64,000 nucleotides of DNA from Nepenthes gracilis (lineage: Eukaryota > Streptophyta > Magnoliopsida > Caryophyllales > Nepenthaceae). This document shows positions 10,606-23,419 of the stretch, in pieces; the stretch's first letter is position 1, and every line of letters starts with the position of its first letter. The notes beneath the pieces were generated by a model, which worked only from the letters and a program-made list of their open reading frames with translations, made no database searches and had not been told where the DNA came from. Location: contig BSYO01000035.1 of NCBI GenBank assembly GCA_033239525.1, positions 8,158,627-8,222,626 of the forward strand, in the 5' to 3' direction. Position numbers and translations under genes: made by a program.

Positions 10606-13230
10606 GGTTGCTGCGTCAGAGGTCGGCAACTGCGTAAATATAGATGAAGAGAAAACTCCCCATCTTTGACAAATTGGAAAGAACAGAACGTGATGTGATG
10701 TTGGCGGCCTCCAAGCGTTTGCTGATTTGTACCCGTTTGTCCAGTCCCTGTCTCTCCGGGCTCAATCTTTTTTAAAAAAAAAAGTAAAGGTCATATATTT
10801 TTATTTATATTATTTATATTTAAATTAATAATTATAATTTAATTATTTTAAAAAATAAAATTTAATTAAAAATAATTATTAAAAATAATTATTTATTCAA
10901 AAAAAATAATTCAAATTTAAAAAAATTAATTTCTATCCCTCTAAAAATAAAGTCTCCTAATTTTCTCTCTCTCTTCCGTCTATGCTTGGTCCTATATTTA
11001 ATAGATTGACCCCAACCAAAGGATAAAGGTAAAATTATAATTAAAAAATTAAAACTAATTAAATAATATCAATTATATAAATTTAACTCAATTTTACTAT
11101 ATTAATTATATTTTTAATGAGTAAAAATATTTTTAATTATTTTATCCCCTTATTTTAATTTTCTTTAATATCAAAAGTTTTTATTTTTTTTTCAATCTCA
11201 AGAAACTTAATTTTGTTCATATTTGATATGTTAATAATAAATATTTTAAAGTAGTAATATTTAAATTTATAAAAGTAAACATTAATTGTATTATTATTAA
11301 TCCTCAAAATTTAACTCCACTGAATGTTTTTCTTACCTTTCACAATTTCTCGCACCATATATGCGTGTGATTAATTTAACATAAAATCTCTAATCTAAAT
11401 TCCAATAAAAAACATAACCGAATATATAATTAAAAATAAGTTTTATATATAATTTTTTAAAAAAAGAAAAAATTTAATTAAATATGTTAATTAGAGCGTA
11501 CCACTCATGACATGGGTCATCGCAGCCCATAATAAATTAAATTGAGCCGTCTCAAACTGTGCCAAGATGCAAGATAGCGATTGAGATATGTCAATTTATA
11601 ACACGTATTAATTTATTTTTTTATATATTTAATAATTATATAATTATTATAAAAGTCACATTACCATTGAGTAGTGGGGTGAGGGACCCTTGCCCACTTT
11701 TATTAAAAAATTTTAATTAAAAAAATTATAAATATATTCCCTCCTCTCCCCCACCCCCACACACTCTCACACTCTAATCTCTCTATTTACTTTTTTATAA
11801 TATAATACCTGATATTATTATAATAGTTATTAATAAATTTTTTTAATATTAAAAAAAATAAATTAAAAAAACTATAAATATATTCCCCCACTCACTTGCA
11901 CTCTAATCTCTCTCTCTCTCATCTACTTTTTCACGGTATAATAAAAAATATTAGTGTATTATTTATTAATAAATTTATATTATTTTTATTAATTTTAATA
12001 TATAATCGATAAAAAATATTATTATTTCATAAGTTAATTATTAGTTATACAACATAATTTTTCTCATTTTGATAGCTAATGAATATAAAAAAAAAAAGAT
12101 TCAGATACTCTCATACCGATTACATTACATATATACATAGGTTGTGGCTTTGAAATACCAAAATTATAACAAACCTAAAATACTACTACTACTTTTTCTA
12201 ATTCTACCCACCCTCTAAAAAAGTTCTAATAATAATTGACAATATTTTAAAATTGTCACAAATGAGTCATTTGTACAAAAAACATATATATAACAAAAAT
12301 TATACTTATGAAAGTTTTAATAGTATTACACACTTAAAGAGACACATAGAAAAATATGAAAGATAACAATCATTCTCAACTCAAACTGGATCAATATTTT
12401 CAGGTGATATAGTTTAAAGTTTTTCAATACAACTAGATACTAAATTGAATAGATTTGCAAAATATATAAGTCAATTAAATAGCCATTTTCTTATAACAAA
12501 TGACAATAATTTTAAAAGGTACGTGTAGACATATTTACAACCTAAGTATATAAAAAAATTTGACAAATGTTAAATGTGAGACTATTTATCTTTTTTAAAA
12601 TTTAAATAAGAATTAAATTTTAATTAATATATGTAAAATTTAATATTTTTTTACTAGTGAAATTAAATTAAGATAATAATTTATCTTATATTTATATTAC
12701 AATATATTAAATTTTAGGAAATTAAAAATTATAAAAAAGAGTTATTGGTTTTAAATTTTTTGAGTACTCATGCAATATTTTCACAATTTTTAGAATTGGT
12801 AATGCTATTATAAATAAATTTAAAATATTTAATAAGATTTTTTTATTATTTTTGATAATATTTTAAATAAAAATTTTACTATTGTTTTATTTAAATTAAA
12901 ATTTTTTAAATTTAAAATTATGAATTATTCCATATAAGATATATATATTATGTTATTAACCTTTATATTAATTATATTTAATTATTTATTTGTCCTTATA
13001 TAAAAAAAATAAATAAAGTATTCTATTTATTCAAGATTTTCTTTTCTAAAATAAAAATTCAAAATGTTATACCAATAAAATAAGTTAAACTATAAGAAAA
13101 TGAAGATCGATTATATAACACAATAGAATTTGGCATACCAAATGTTGGACGTCACATTTTTATTCATTCATTCTATTTTAACCACTTTTTATAATAAAAA
13201 TATCCAAACGATCCAACTAGTTATGGATAT
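10606..13230. other. AT-rich intergenic region upstream of the kinase
   Basis: The first ~150 bp (minus-strand upstream of the kinase ATG) are less AT-rich and must hold its 5' UTR and proximal promoter; I do not assign a TATA box with confidence. The rest is AT-rich with no gene. A ~146-bp imperfect direct duplication is visible: aaattataaatatattcc near 11722 and aaactataaatatattcc near 11868, each followed by a C-rich run, cactctaatctctct and ctactttt. Confidence 0.6.
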
Positions 13231-13395
13231 TAAGTAGAAGTTATGTGAAATGATTAAATATTTTTTAAAAATATTTGATTTCACTATCGATGAACGTATA
13301 GATACCGATTATACTGTCCAAAATCTACTATTTAGTAAATTATTATCTTTAATTAATATCATTATGCTTTTTGGGGAAGATTATAATTTTTATAA
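13231..13395. repeat. 165-bp module, second copy of 4845-5010
   Basis: Both begin (a)agtagaagtta(g/t)gtgaaatga and contain taaaaatatttgatttcact-type sequence, (c)cgattatactgtc, and atcattatg(t/c)tttttgggg. In copy A the module sits inside the large repeat; here it sits about 185 bp before copy B begins. Confidence 0.7.
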
Positions 13396-13579
13396 AATAA
13401 AACTAGATATGGATGTAAATATATTATATAAAATTTAAATAAATAATTTTAAATAATTATTTAAATTTTTAAAAATATTATATTTATTAGCATTATATTT
13501 AACTATATATTTTTAAAAAATTAAAATATTTAAGAAAATCTTTAATGCTAGCCTACTTTATCATAAATATAAACTCCTA

Positions 13580-15500
13580 CATAAAATTTTTGAGGATATA
13601 CATCTGTCTTAAAGAATTTAACACAACATGAGGATAGTTGACGGTATAGAAAAAATAAAAATTTATATTTAACACAACGTATAATATACAATTTAAATGT
13701 ACTATAGTCAACATTGAAATCGTCCGCTCTAGTAAAAAAACAAGCAGCAACAATAGAAACAAGCAGCAACAATAGATGTGGTTAGCATAATTTGATATTT
13801 TTTGATATGAGCTCATCATAGAAAACAATCGATTAGTAAAAATACATCATCCATTGAATTTGTTCACTATTGACTGTGAAAATGCAATTCTAACATCGCA
13901 AGTAGCAGATTAAAGTTTCAAATTTTGAATTATTGGAAGGCTAATGAGTACAAATTATTTATACTCATATTAATAGTACGAAACATCTTAACTTCACCAA
14001 CAAATACAATATCATTCAAATTAACCTTCAACACCATAGTCGATGGTTGTTAAAAAAAAGAAGTAAGATAACACTACATATTGTAAAAATGTGCATCATT
14101 TATATGGAATGATTAAACACATAAAAATCATATCAAAAATTTAATAATTTTTAATTTTAGTGAAGATGATAATATCAAGAATAATGATAATAAAAATATA
14201 AGTGAACCCAAAAAAAAAAAGTAAATTATTATAAGATACATTTTATTTTACTTTTTTAAATTGTAATATTTAAAGTGTTCAATGTAATAAATAAAATATA
14301 ATCTAATTTTTACAATATTTTTTATAGTTTAACTTTTTTTTGATATTTTTTTAGTTTTTTATATTAGTATCATGTCTAATACGACAAAATTTAAAGATAT
14401 GCCTGACTTAGTAAAGGGGCGGGGTCATATGCTGTGATAAATTGGGACATATTTATAATAAGTAAATGACAAAATATGATGAAATATTCAAGTACAAGAA
14501 AGAGCTTATCAAAGGATAACCCTCCCCCTTAGTCTTACAATATCATTATTATGAGAGGCTCAAGGAGTCGTTTTATAAGAATTATTTTATATAATATTGT
14601 ATTTGTTTAGTAATTTATTAAAATGATCAAATGTTATAATTTTATTTAATTTATTATATTTTATTAAAAATCATTTTTTTAATTAATTTGGTCTTTGAAA
14701 ATAATAATAATATTTATATAATTAATAAAGCAGTTTTATTTTTACCTTATGAATGAAAGACGTAATAAGCAATTGATTAGTATGAATATGGGTAAGATGC
14801 TTTTCTAGATAATGTTTGACAACTTTTTGATGAATTTGAATTAGTGGAAATTTCCAAATTTCAATAAATATATTTAGAAAAATATCTTTCAGGAAATTAT
14901 GAAGAAAGAGAGATAATAATAAAGAAAAAAAGATCAATTTTAAATTTTTTGATAAAAGCATTTTAGGTAAAAATTTAAATATATCTATAATATTTATTCT
15001 TATGTTATTCATATTATAAAATAACGTGATAATTATAATGATTAAAATAAATATTTTAACTGTATCTTAGGTTTAATATGTTTAATTTAATTGACATAAT
15101 AAAAAAGTAAAATTGACCTTATTTGTAATATAAAATAAATTTTAAATTAAATATGATAATAAAATTGACTCAATTTTAAAATTTAGTAATACTTTCAATT
15201 TTTTTTCTCATTCACAACCAAAACATTAGACAATTATAATATAAATGCTATATTAGCTTATCTTTAGTTCAAAATATATATTCTATTATAATATATAGTG
15301 GCTATTCATTTGTAATAATTGATTATATAATATGATATTGCTTATATATTATACTGTTTAATCTTCTGATTGGAAATATTTACAACATATTCATTTTTTG
15401 GAGGGGGATAACGACTACGTACTTATCTTGACATAATTATCTTCCATAAAATAATTTAATGCCTGTCTATTTGAATTACGTAATTAGAATTAAATTATAA
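13580..15500. repeat. AT-rich dispersed repeat, copy B
   Basis: Same orientation as 4445-6400; see that entry for landmarks. Around 13580 the sequence cataaaatttttgaggatat is uninterrupted, corresponding to the place where the gypsy LTR sits in copy A. Near 13995-14090 copy B has about 90 bp not found in copy A, where copy A has the 165-bp module. It also contains a short local duplication, aacaagcagcaacaatag twice near 13740-13775. Confidence 0.8.
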
Positions 15501-16088
15501 AATTATGCGCCTAATTCTAATTTTATTGGGTTTTATTGGGTGTAATAAAAATTTTATCCAAGTTTATACAATCGACTTATTCATATAAAGAGAGGTCCTA
15601 AATATAAAATATTTTAATGAGATAAAACTTTAATCATTATGATCTTTATTATCATAATTCTTTACTTATTAACTATGTATAAAAATAAATTTACCTATCT
15701 AAATCCATTGTCAAGCCTTTATGTAATACCTTAATATGTTCTTGTAATGTCCCCAACGCATCCGCATGTAGATATTGTCCACTTTGGGCCGGGGAAATTT
15801 CACGGTGTCCCAGGCCATCACGCGGCCCGCAAGGTTTTGTTTTTGGCAGACGGAATCCACCGCACCCAAAACGCGTCTCCCAGAGTGGCACAGCGGCGGC
15901 ACAGCGTGGGGAGATATTGTCCTTTTTGGCCTGGGAGAACTTTCCAGCGTCTCTAGCCATACATAGGCCTCAAGGTTTTCTCCTGGCAAACCCCCCACAG
16001 GCTCCCAGGACACGTCTACAAGGGAGAGTTATCCACGCCCTTATAAAGGCACGCTTCATTCATTCTCCATCCGATGTGGGACTCTACA

Positions 16089-16101
16089 GTTCACCCCCCT
16101 T
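16089..16101 (-). promoter_or_regulatory. TRIM polypurine tract
   Basis: The minus strand reads AAGGGGGGTGAAC immediately before the 3' LTR start (16088), the position of the plus-strand primer. Confidence 0.7.
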
Positions 16102-16142
16102 GAAGACCCAGCGTCCCCGCTGGTACACCGGATCGGATCCCA

Positions 16143-16156
16143 GCTCTGATACCATC
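16143..16156 (-). promoter_or_regulatory. TRIM primer-binding site (initiator tRNA-Met type)
   Basis: Two bases after the 5' LTR the minus strand reads TGGTATCAGAGC, complementary to the 3' end of plant initiator tRNA-Met, the usual primer of copia and TRIM elements. Confidence 0.9.
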
Positions 16157-16505
16157 TGTAACATCCCCGGCGCATCCGCATGTAAATATTGTCCGCTTTG
16201 GGCGGGGGAACTTCACGGCGTCCCAGGCCATCACGCGGCCCGCACGGTTTTGTTCCTAGCAAACGGAATCCACCGCCCCCAAAATGCGTCTCCCAGAGTG
16301 GCACAGCGGCGGCACAGCGTGACGAGATATTGTCTTCTTTGGCCTCGGAGAACTTTCGGCATCTCCAGCCATACACAGGCCTCAAGATTTTCTCCTGGCA
16401 AACCTCCCACAGGCTCCCAGGACGCGTTTACAAGGGAGAATTATCAACGCCCTTATAAAGGCACGCTTCGTTCCCTCTCCATCCGATGTGGGACTCTACA
16501 GTTCT

Positions 16506-16900
16506 TATCTCGAACAATGGATGGACGATTTCTCTCTCTTCTCCTTATGATTTTTGAAGTGTTTATACAAATCGTATACATCCCAATTTCAATGGCCAAG
16601 GATGTCCTTTTATAGAGGAAGAGAGGACTATTCCCAAATTATTAAAATGTATTTCCTTTTAGCCAAATGACGAGTCTTGAATAGATGTAACTGTTACAAA
16701 TAAATATTCTTTTACTTAATCGATATATCTCGAAAGGATACTTCTATTTGGAAATAATATATCCTTTCCATCAGAGAATATATCTTAAACAGACATATCT
16801 TTTAAAAAATTTATCTTTATTATATATAAATCAATAGGATTATATTAATTGAATCAATTTAAAAATTAATATGCCACATCATGTGGGATATATTTTTAAC
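16506..16900 (-). repeat. Probable copia 3' LTR part, interrupted by the TRIM
   Basis: On the minus strand TGTTAAAAATATATCCCAC starts at 16900 and is preceded by a purine-rich GGGTTAAGTGAAAGAA, as expected at a polypurine tract/LTR junction. A TATA-like CTATAAAAGGACA lies near 16603-16615. The LTR runs into the TRIM and probably resumes at 15742, its end not resolved. Shares cacatcatgtgggat with the tandem repeat at 7.6 kb. Confidence 0.55.
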
Positions 16901-18229
16901 ATTCTTTCACTTAACCCATATGACAATAATGTTTATTGGAATTGACTAAAAAACTTTAAGCTCGCACTATTACAATCCTTTAATACTTTATAAATCATAA
17001 TACTATAATCAAGTAATCAACAAACACGAGCCATGTCACTTCCTCATCATTATACAATATAATTCTTTTTATATATCACAACACCTATAAATTTTATGTT
17101 AAGTCTTAAATAAAAAATATTCATACGATCCAATATTAATCCCTTAGTGAGAGACTATTTCTATTATCATCAATCCAAAACTTTAGATTTGAATAATATA
17201 AAATAAATAGGAGATATTAAAAATATATTATGTAAAATTTCAAATATCAAGAGTAATAACATTACATCATCTATAACGATAAAAACTCATACTATTAGTA
17301 TGATTCACAAAAACCTTTGGAGTTAAATTATTAGTTAATGGATGTGTAATCATAAGTTTAGTACCAATATACTCTATTGACACATTTTATTTCTAAATTT
17401 TACTTTTAACGAAAATATATTCAATTTTCATATACTTTGCATCCCTTGAATACTTATCATTCTTTGAGAAGAAAACTGTTGTGAAATTATAACAATAAAT
17501 TTTCAGCGGCCTGATAATCCTATCGATAATTCCAAGCCATGGAATAAAATTTTGTAATCATAATGCATGTATAGTGGTTTTAAAGTATGTCACAAATTTT
17601 GCTTCCATTGTAGACACAGTAATCATAAATTATTTTATACTTTTTAATAAGATTGCTCCTTCAACCAAAAGAAAAATATATTTAAATGTGAACTTTCTAG
17701 TATTTGAATATCTAACATAATCTGAATTTAAATATCTTATCACCTTCAAATGATCGGACTTTTTATAAGTAACTATGCAGTCTTTAAATCCTTACAAGTA
17801 TCTCATCATTTTTTTTATAACCTTCTAGTGATTCATATTTGGATTGTTTTGGTATCATTCAAATATACCAACTGTAAAACTTATATTTAGTTTGGTGCAA
17901 ATTTGTGTATACACAAATCTTTTCATAGTAGACACATAAGGAATATCCTTTATTTATTAATTTTTATTTATTTTGTAGGCATTACATTAAACTAAATTTA
18001 CCGCCTTTCTAGATTGAAATAATACTGACTACACAGTTTTCATTCCAAATCTTTCTAAAATTTTCTTAATATATCATTTCTGAGACAATCCTAACTATTT
18101 ATATAATATATCTTAAAATATTTCTATTTCTATCATATAAATTGCCATATCCATATTTTTTATACCAAAATTTTTAAAGAGATAATCCATAATCTCATAT
18201 AATAACCCAAGATCACTCCTTGCAAGTAA

Positions 18230-18721
18230 TATATTATCAAAATATATAATCAAAAATATAAATTTACTCCTACTTACTTTCAGGTATATACACCAATTAA
18301 TTATATTTTCTATAAAATTGAAGAATAAAATGATATCATAGAACTTAAGATACCATTATCGGAAAGCTTGTTTAAATTCATATATTAATTTCTTTAATTT
18401 ATAAACCAAGTTCTATTATCCTTTGACTAAAAATCCTTCAAGTTGCTCCATGTAAACTTCTTCATCTAAACTTCCATTGAGAAAAGTAATCTAAACATCT
18501 ATTTGATACCATTTCAAGTAATAATGTTTCATCAATAGTATTATGATTTTTAAGGAGTCCTTATTCGAAATTGAAAGGAATATTTCCTTATAATTAATGC
18601 CATCGCTTTGAGCATAACCTTTGACCACAAGCCTAACTTTACACCATTCGATATTATTTTTAGAGTCACGTTTGATTTTAAATACAAATTTATAACCAAC
18701 TATTCTACAGCCATCAGACAA
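18230..18721 (-). pseudogene. Copia reverse transcriptase remnant
   Basis: Contains GYKFVFKIKRDSKNNIE, VRLVVKGYAQSDGINYKEIF and WYQIDV, the classic first part of copia RT. The YVDDILLA box is decayed to YFDNILLA (about 18240-18265). A stop follows WYQIDV. Confidence 0.85.
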
Positions 18722-19454
18722 TTTGACGAGATCTTAGATTTTATTATGTGTTATTAATTTTAACTCAACTTTTATGATATCAATCCATTTAAAAAAATTA
18801 TTTCTTTCTATAATTTGATACAAAGAAACCAATCATCATATATTCATATATCATATTCAGATTCTTGTAAAAAAAATTAGATAGTCATTTAAAATAGCAG
18901 ATCTCCTTTTTCTATAAATTTTTCTTAATATTATTTCTTGTGGTTATTCTATATTTCATTTAACGGTGACATTCTCATTATGGAGAATAGAATCATCAAT
19001 TTGTTATTCAATAATAATCAGAATAATAATTTATTTAAAAATTATGGATATAGAAACTTGTACCCTAATTTTCTTCATCTTCATATTTTGTAGAATATCA
19101 CTCCCACTAATTTCACAATTCTTAAGGAATTTGGTATTTTTAATTTTCATTATTCTTATATTATGGTAAAGATAGTAAAACCCATACCACTTAAATTTCT
19201 TTGAATAACTAATAAAATATCCATTAATAATTCTGAAATCTAATTTTTTTCTTATGGATTATACATTCTAACCCCTACTAGATACCCCCAAATATGTAGT
19301 TGTTGAATACTTGGTTTCCTTTCAATTCATAACTCAAAAAAATTTTTGGAATCACTTTATTAAAAACTTGATTAAGAATATAAATAGTAGTTTTAAGGGT
19401 TTTCATTTATAAAAATTTGAGTAAAAAAAATTATTCAATATATACACCTAATTA

Positions 19455-19830
19455 TATTCGTTAATGTACAATTATGTTGTTCGGCAACACCTGTCTGCTA
19501 TGGCATCTCTGACATAATTTATTGCACACGTATGCTATACTTTTCTAATAGCTTAGTAAAAGGCCCAAAATAGTCCTGATTCGTCATTTTTACAGTAATA
19601 TTTACCACATTTATCAAATCCAATAACTTTTATATTTTTATTTAATTGCTTTTTAGTCTCAATTATATATATTTCTAAAATATTTACAGTATGAGACTTT
19701 TCATACAATAAATAAAAATAATAATAATTTAAAAAATTATCGATAAATGTGATAAAATATTTTTCTCATCCTAAAGACGGAGAGTCAAAAGGCTCACAAA
19801 TGTCTATATGGATAATTTCTAAAAATTCTG
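19455..19830 (-). pseudogene. Copia integrase remnant
   Basis: The minus strand shows the integrase core in order: EIIHIDICEPFDSPS, KYFITFIDNF, IKVIGFDKCGKYYCKNDESG and a damaged NGVAERRN box (TGVAEQHN at about 19475-19500). In functional relatives the D,D-35-E acidic residues fall in IHTDICGP, RSDRGGEYY and NGVAE; several are mutated here. Confidence 0.75.
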
Positions 19831-20549
19831 TACTTCTTGTAATACCATTCTTTGTATGTTTAGTTTATTTTTTTCTTAATACTATTCACACATATAGCAA
19901 AATCAAAGAAATTAAGATTAAATAAGATTCCTTTTTTCACAAATCATTTCATATGATCTTCAAATGTATGACCTTATCTTTTATATCACAAGAAAGAAGA
20001 GTTCTTATCCATTTGATTACGTTTTATTCCTACATTATGATGTAGAGTTATCAGAATCTCAATAAAATTTTGATCAAGGTTTATTTTGTATAGGTTATCA
20101 AAAAGAGTTTCTGAACTAAGGAAGGCTCTATTTTTGTGTATATTTACTCTTTTATTTTTAAACTTTAAAGAGTAACATTAAATATCTAGTTTGAAGATGG
20201 AAATGAGATTTTTGAAAATTAAAGGTACATATAATATTTTGAATAAATTTAAATACAATCCAATATCAAGAAATAAATAAAAAATTTAGTAGAAATAGAA
20301 ACTTTGACATTATTTTCTAAGATAATAAAATTTTTATTTTGGTTTAGGGTTTGGGTTATAAGAAATTTTTACATTGATTTAGAAACATGAATATTAAAGC
20401 CCAAATTGAACCACCAGGTATTAAAAGAAATTTTAATTAAATTTGATTCAAAATAAATATAAGTCAAAAGCTTACCTTTTTGTTCTAATTAAGCATTTTT
20501 TTATATCTATTTTTCTAAAATTGTTTCTCTTTTTTACAAAAGTAACATC

Positions 20550-21000
20550 TCGTATTGCTTCCCTTCGTTTGAGTTCCTATACCAAAATGTGGTTACTTTT
20601 CTTTTAATAGTCCAACTTTAATACTCTCTCTCTTTTTCTTCTTTTTTTCTTACCACCATAACTCAGTAAATTTGTTAAATAAATTTCTTATTGTTTAAGT
20701 TTTGTCTCCTCTTGGACCAATATACTTTTTAATTTATTGACATTTCATTTATCTTTAATAATGTTATAATAAATTTAAAAATACCTATACTAAGGTGGAA
20801 AAGAATTCATTATAAATTAAACAATAAATGATTCATTCACATCCATACCAAAGGTTTTCAATTTAACAGTTGAATTGGTCATTTCAAGTATGTGCTCATA
20901 TATTCCTTGAATATCATCAAATTTTATGATGGCAAGTTTTGCCATCAACGTTCCAGCAAGACACTAATCCACAGACCGAAAATAATTTTTCATAATTTTT
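20550..21000 (-). pseudogene. Copia gag (UBN2-type) remnant
   Basis: The minus-strand translation shows KFDDIQGIYEHILEMTNS and a FGMDVNESFIV-like block, the central landmarks of copia gag (UBN2), then a degraded zinc-knuckle CYFCKK. Broken by stops. Confidence 0.6.
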
Positions 21001-21180
21001 AATAAATTTTTAGTGTTTTTAATTTTAAAAAGTGTAGATTTAATATTATTCGTCTTAGTCATTCTTATAAATATCATATATATCCTATTCGATTTTTCTA
21101 TACTCTAAAATAAGACTTTTTCTCCTCACTGCTTAAACCAATAATAACAATGAATATCTCCGATTGTAATATAATATCAA

Positions 21181-21912
21181 GATCCAATACATCGAGATGA
21201 AACTAAATTTATTCACGCCAATCGAAAAATTAGTTTCATAAAATATTAAAATAGAAGAAGTGTGACAATGTAACAAAATCGGAACAAATATTGTAATAAA
21301 TTCACATATTTAACATTAATCTTTGAATTAAAAATTAGAAGGAACACAAAATATAAACAGTATTATTATAATTCACCTTTGGGTATAATTATAACACACT
21401 AATTGACTATTATAATAATTTTTAATTAATTATAAAAATAATTAATAATGTTCTTAAATTTAAACAAGTCTGTTACTTTTGGGTATACAGGATCCTATTT
21501 AAAGTAATTGATATTTATTAATTATTTTATTTAATTAATCAATCACGTAGAAGTTGGTACTCCTTTAAACCTACCATAATATTCACTAATGAAAAAATTA
21601 TAATACTTTAAATTTATGAAATAATTAAATTAATATATGATATAATTATATTAATTTTTTATTTTATGATTTAATATCTATAAAATAATATAATCTGACT
21701 ACTTTGGAAGCTACCAAACTATATCATTATATTGATATTGATTTAATATCTGCATTAATCTGAACATATAATATTAAATTATAATAAAATAATAAATTTA
21801 AATTCAGATATTAAATCATACTAATGATCATCAAATATAATATATATAATACAATAAAACTAATATCATCTTATTATTTTAGTTTTATTATATTATATTA
21901 TTTTTTGTTTTA

Positions 21913-21957
<45 letters not shown>

Positions 21958-22116
21958 CATAATAAAACAAATTTACATATATTATAATAATATAATACAG
22001 AAAATTTATTATTTTACTTGTATATTTCTTTTACTTGTATATTTCCTGTTCTTTTTCCTGGCCACTCCATTTAATTTTTGCGTTAAATTGTGTGACAACC
22101 AGATTGTAAAAGGCTT
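21181..22116. other. AT-rich spacer with (TA)n microsatellite
   Basis: Very AT-rich. A nearly pure (TA)n run covers about 21911-21956. Part of this stretch is probably an unrecognised LTR of a neighbouring copia element; no terminal repeats could be matched. Confidence 0.6.
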
Positions 22117-22548
22117 TCAAGCACAATTTTGTATTTGATTTTTATTTTTGAAGATAAATTTAGGTACTTCGGGAAAAATATCAGCAATGGTCAAGAAATA
22201 TTTATATCCATCATAAAAAATTTCAGAACAAGATCCCCACAAGTCACAATGCACCACGTCGAATAAGGTGTGTGACTTATGGCTTCTTGGAGAAAAGAGA
22301 AGGCGATGTTGTTTAGCCATGTAACAAATAGAACATGAATTATCATTAATAGAATGCACTGGTCCTTTTACAAGGGGATCACTTATTAATTTGAGCCTAG
22401 AATGTGAAATGTGTCCTAATCGATAATGCCATAAGTCTACTGGCGATAAGACAAAGTTAAGGAAATTAGCAAAAGGCTTCGCGACATGACTGGAGTATTT
22501 TGAGAGAAGAACAATCAAGGTATTTGGCTGGACTTCATTATTCGTCAA
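22117..22548 (-). pseudogene. Copia GAG-pre-integrase and integrase start
   Basis: Has the HHCC-type zinc-binding arrangement: LWHYRLGHIS ... CSICYMAKQ, then FDVVHCDLWG holding the first catalytic Asp, then KYFLTIADIF where FVDDF is expected. Truncated downstream. Confidence 0.8.
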
Positions 22549-22744
22549 ATAATATAAACTATTTTTTCTTCACCCATCCCAATCGTTATCCAGGAGGTAA
22601 GGTCTTGAATTACGCAAATGTCGAGAAGAAAAAATAAACTGTAATTGAGAACATCAGCAAGTTGCTTCACAAAAATCAGATTAAAAGTAAATGAAGGGAC
22701 ACATAATACATTTGGTAACGTGATTCTGTCGGTCAATTTAACAG

Positions 22745-23419
22745 TCACAATATGAGAAGTATGGGCTTTACTTCCATCAGGAAGTCTAACAGAGCAGGAA
22801 AGTATTGTCCCCTTATGAAGGTATAAAGAGGGTCGCAGATCATGTGATCAGTGGCCCTTGTATTAAGGATCCAAATTTGCTTCCTATTGTGAGGGGAAAA
22901 GATAGAGCAGAAATTAGTATCATTCTTACCAGCCGCCTTGGGTTGCACTTGAAGCAAATCAAAAGGGGTTGAATTCTGTTTACCTGTTTGAAGAGAAGGC
23001 ACTGCAGCAGGGTCTTTAGATTGAAGCAAATTCATGAGTTGCTGGAACTGTCCTTTCATCAATGCAACCCTATCATCCTCATTAGCTTCATGGTTAGACA
23101 TGGTAGTGAAACTCGAGTGATCAGCCAAAAGGGTTGTGGTCACAGACTTACCATGCAATTTGTGGTTGGGAGGAAAACCGTGAAGTTGATAACATTTATC
23201 AATGACATGTCCAGGTTTATGACAATGAGCACATGTGGGAATCTCAGTATTCCTAATTTTGAAACATTGCTGTAACGTGTGTCCTGAAACACGGCAGTGA
23301 ACACAAAAAGGTTTGTCCTTTTTGGGCATTTGGTTATTTCTCACGGTGTTTTTAGGGTTATTAGTCGTTCGTTTTGCAGCTAGAGCCAACGTTTCTGAAG
23401 GATGCACAACAAACAACAT
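22745..23419 (-). pseudogene. Copia gag zinc-knuckle and protease segment
   Basis: A 224-residue open stretch with two CX2CX4HX4C motifs about 20 residues apart and a protease active-site box in which the catalytic Asp and Gly are replaced (NTRA instead of DTGA). The protein could therefore not mature a polyprotein. Confidence 0.8.

Larger units (their letters stand above)
15743..16500 (-). mobile_element. Complete TRIM (terminal-repeat retrotransposon in miniature), 758 bp
   Basis: Two LTRs, 15743-16088 (346 bp) and 16157-16500 (344 bp), about 90% alike by eye, flank only 68 bp of internal sequence. The 5-bp target duplication is perfect: gttct at 15738-15742 and 16501-16505. On the minus strand the 5' LTR starts TGTAGAGTCCCACATCGG and ends ACATTACA/GTTACA. 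A primer-binding site and purine tract are present (separate entries). A TATA-like CTTTATAAGGGCG lies in each LTR. No coding capacity: the plus-strand ORFs over it are chance. Such elements move using proteins of other retrotransposons. It lies in a probable copia LTR. Confidence 0.93.
16901..21180 (-). mobile_element. Degenerate Ty1/copia element (internal region)
   Basis: In minus-strand order: gag (about 21000-20550), CCHC remnant (CYFCKK near 20550), integrase (19830-19455), reverse transcriptase (18721-18230). Every region carries stops and frameshifts. A matching 5' LTR was not found at the right end. Confidence 0.75.

Noticed and set aside
10606..10629. Extra 8 codons upstream of the kinase ATG
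   Set aside because: They begin with TTG; the ATG at 10605 has far better initiation context.
16143..16156. tRNA gene suggested by TGGTATCAGAGC-type words (also near 24150 and 29778)
   Set aside because: These are primer-binding sites complementary to tRNA 3' ends; no cloverleaf sequence surrounds them.
15743..16500. Cassandra TRIM carrying a 5S-rRNA-like promoter
   Set aside because: I looked for 5S RNA internal promoter words in the LTRs and saw none convincing; the ends fit another TRIM family.
15917..16615. Long plus-strand ORF (232 codons) over the TRIM
   Set aside because: It runs through both LTRs and the core of a non-coding TRIM in antisense direction; the GC-rich repeats simply lack stops in this frame.
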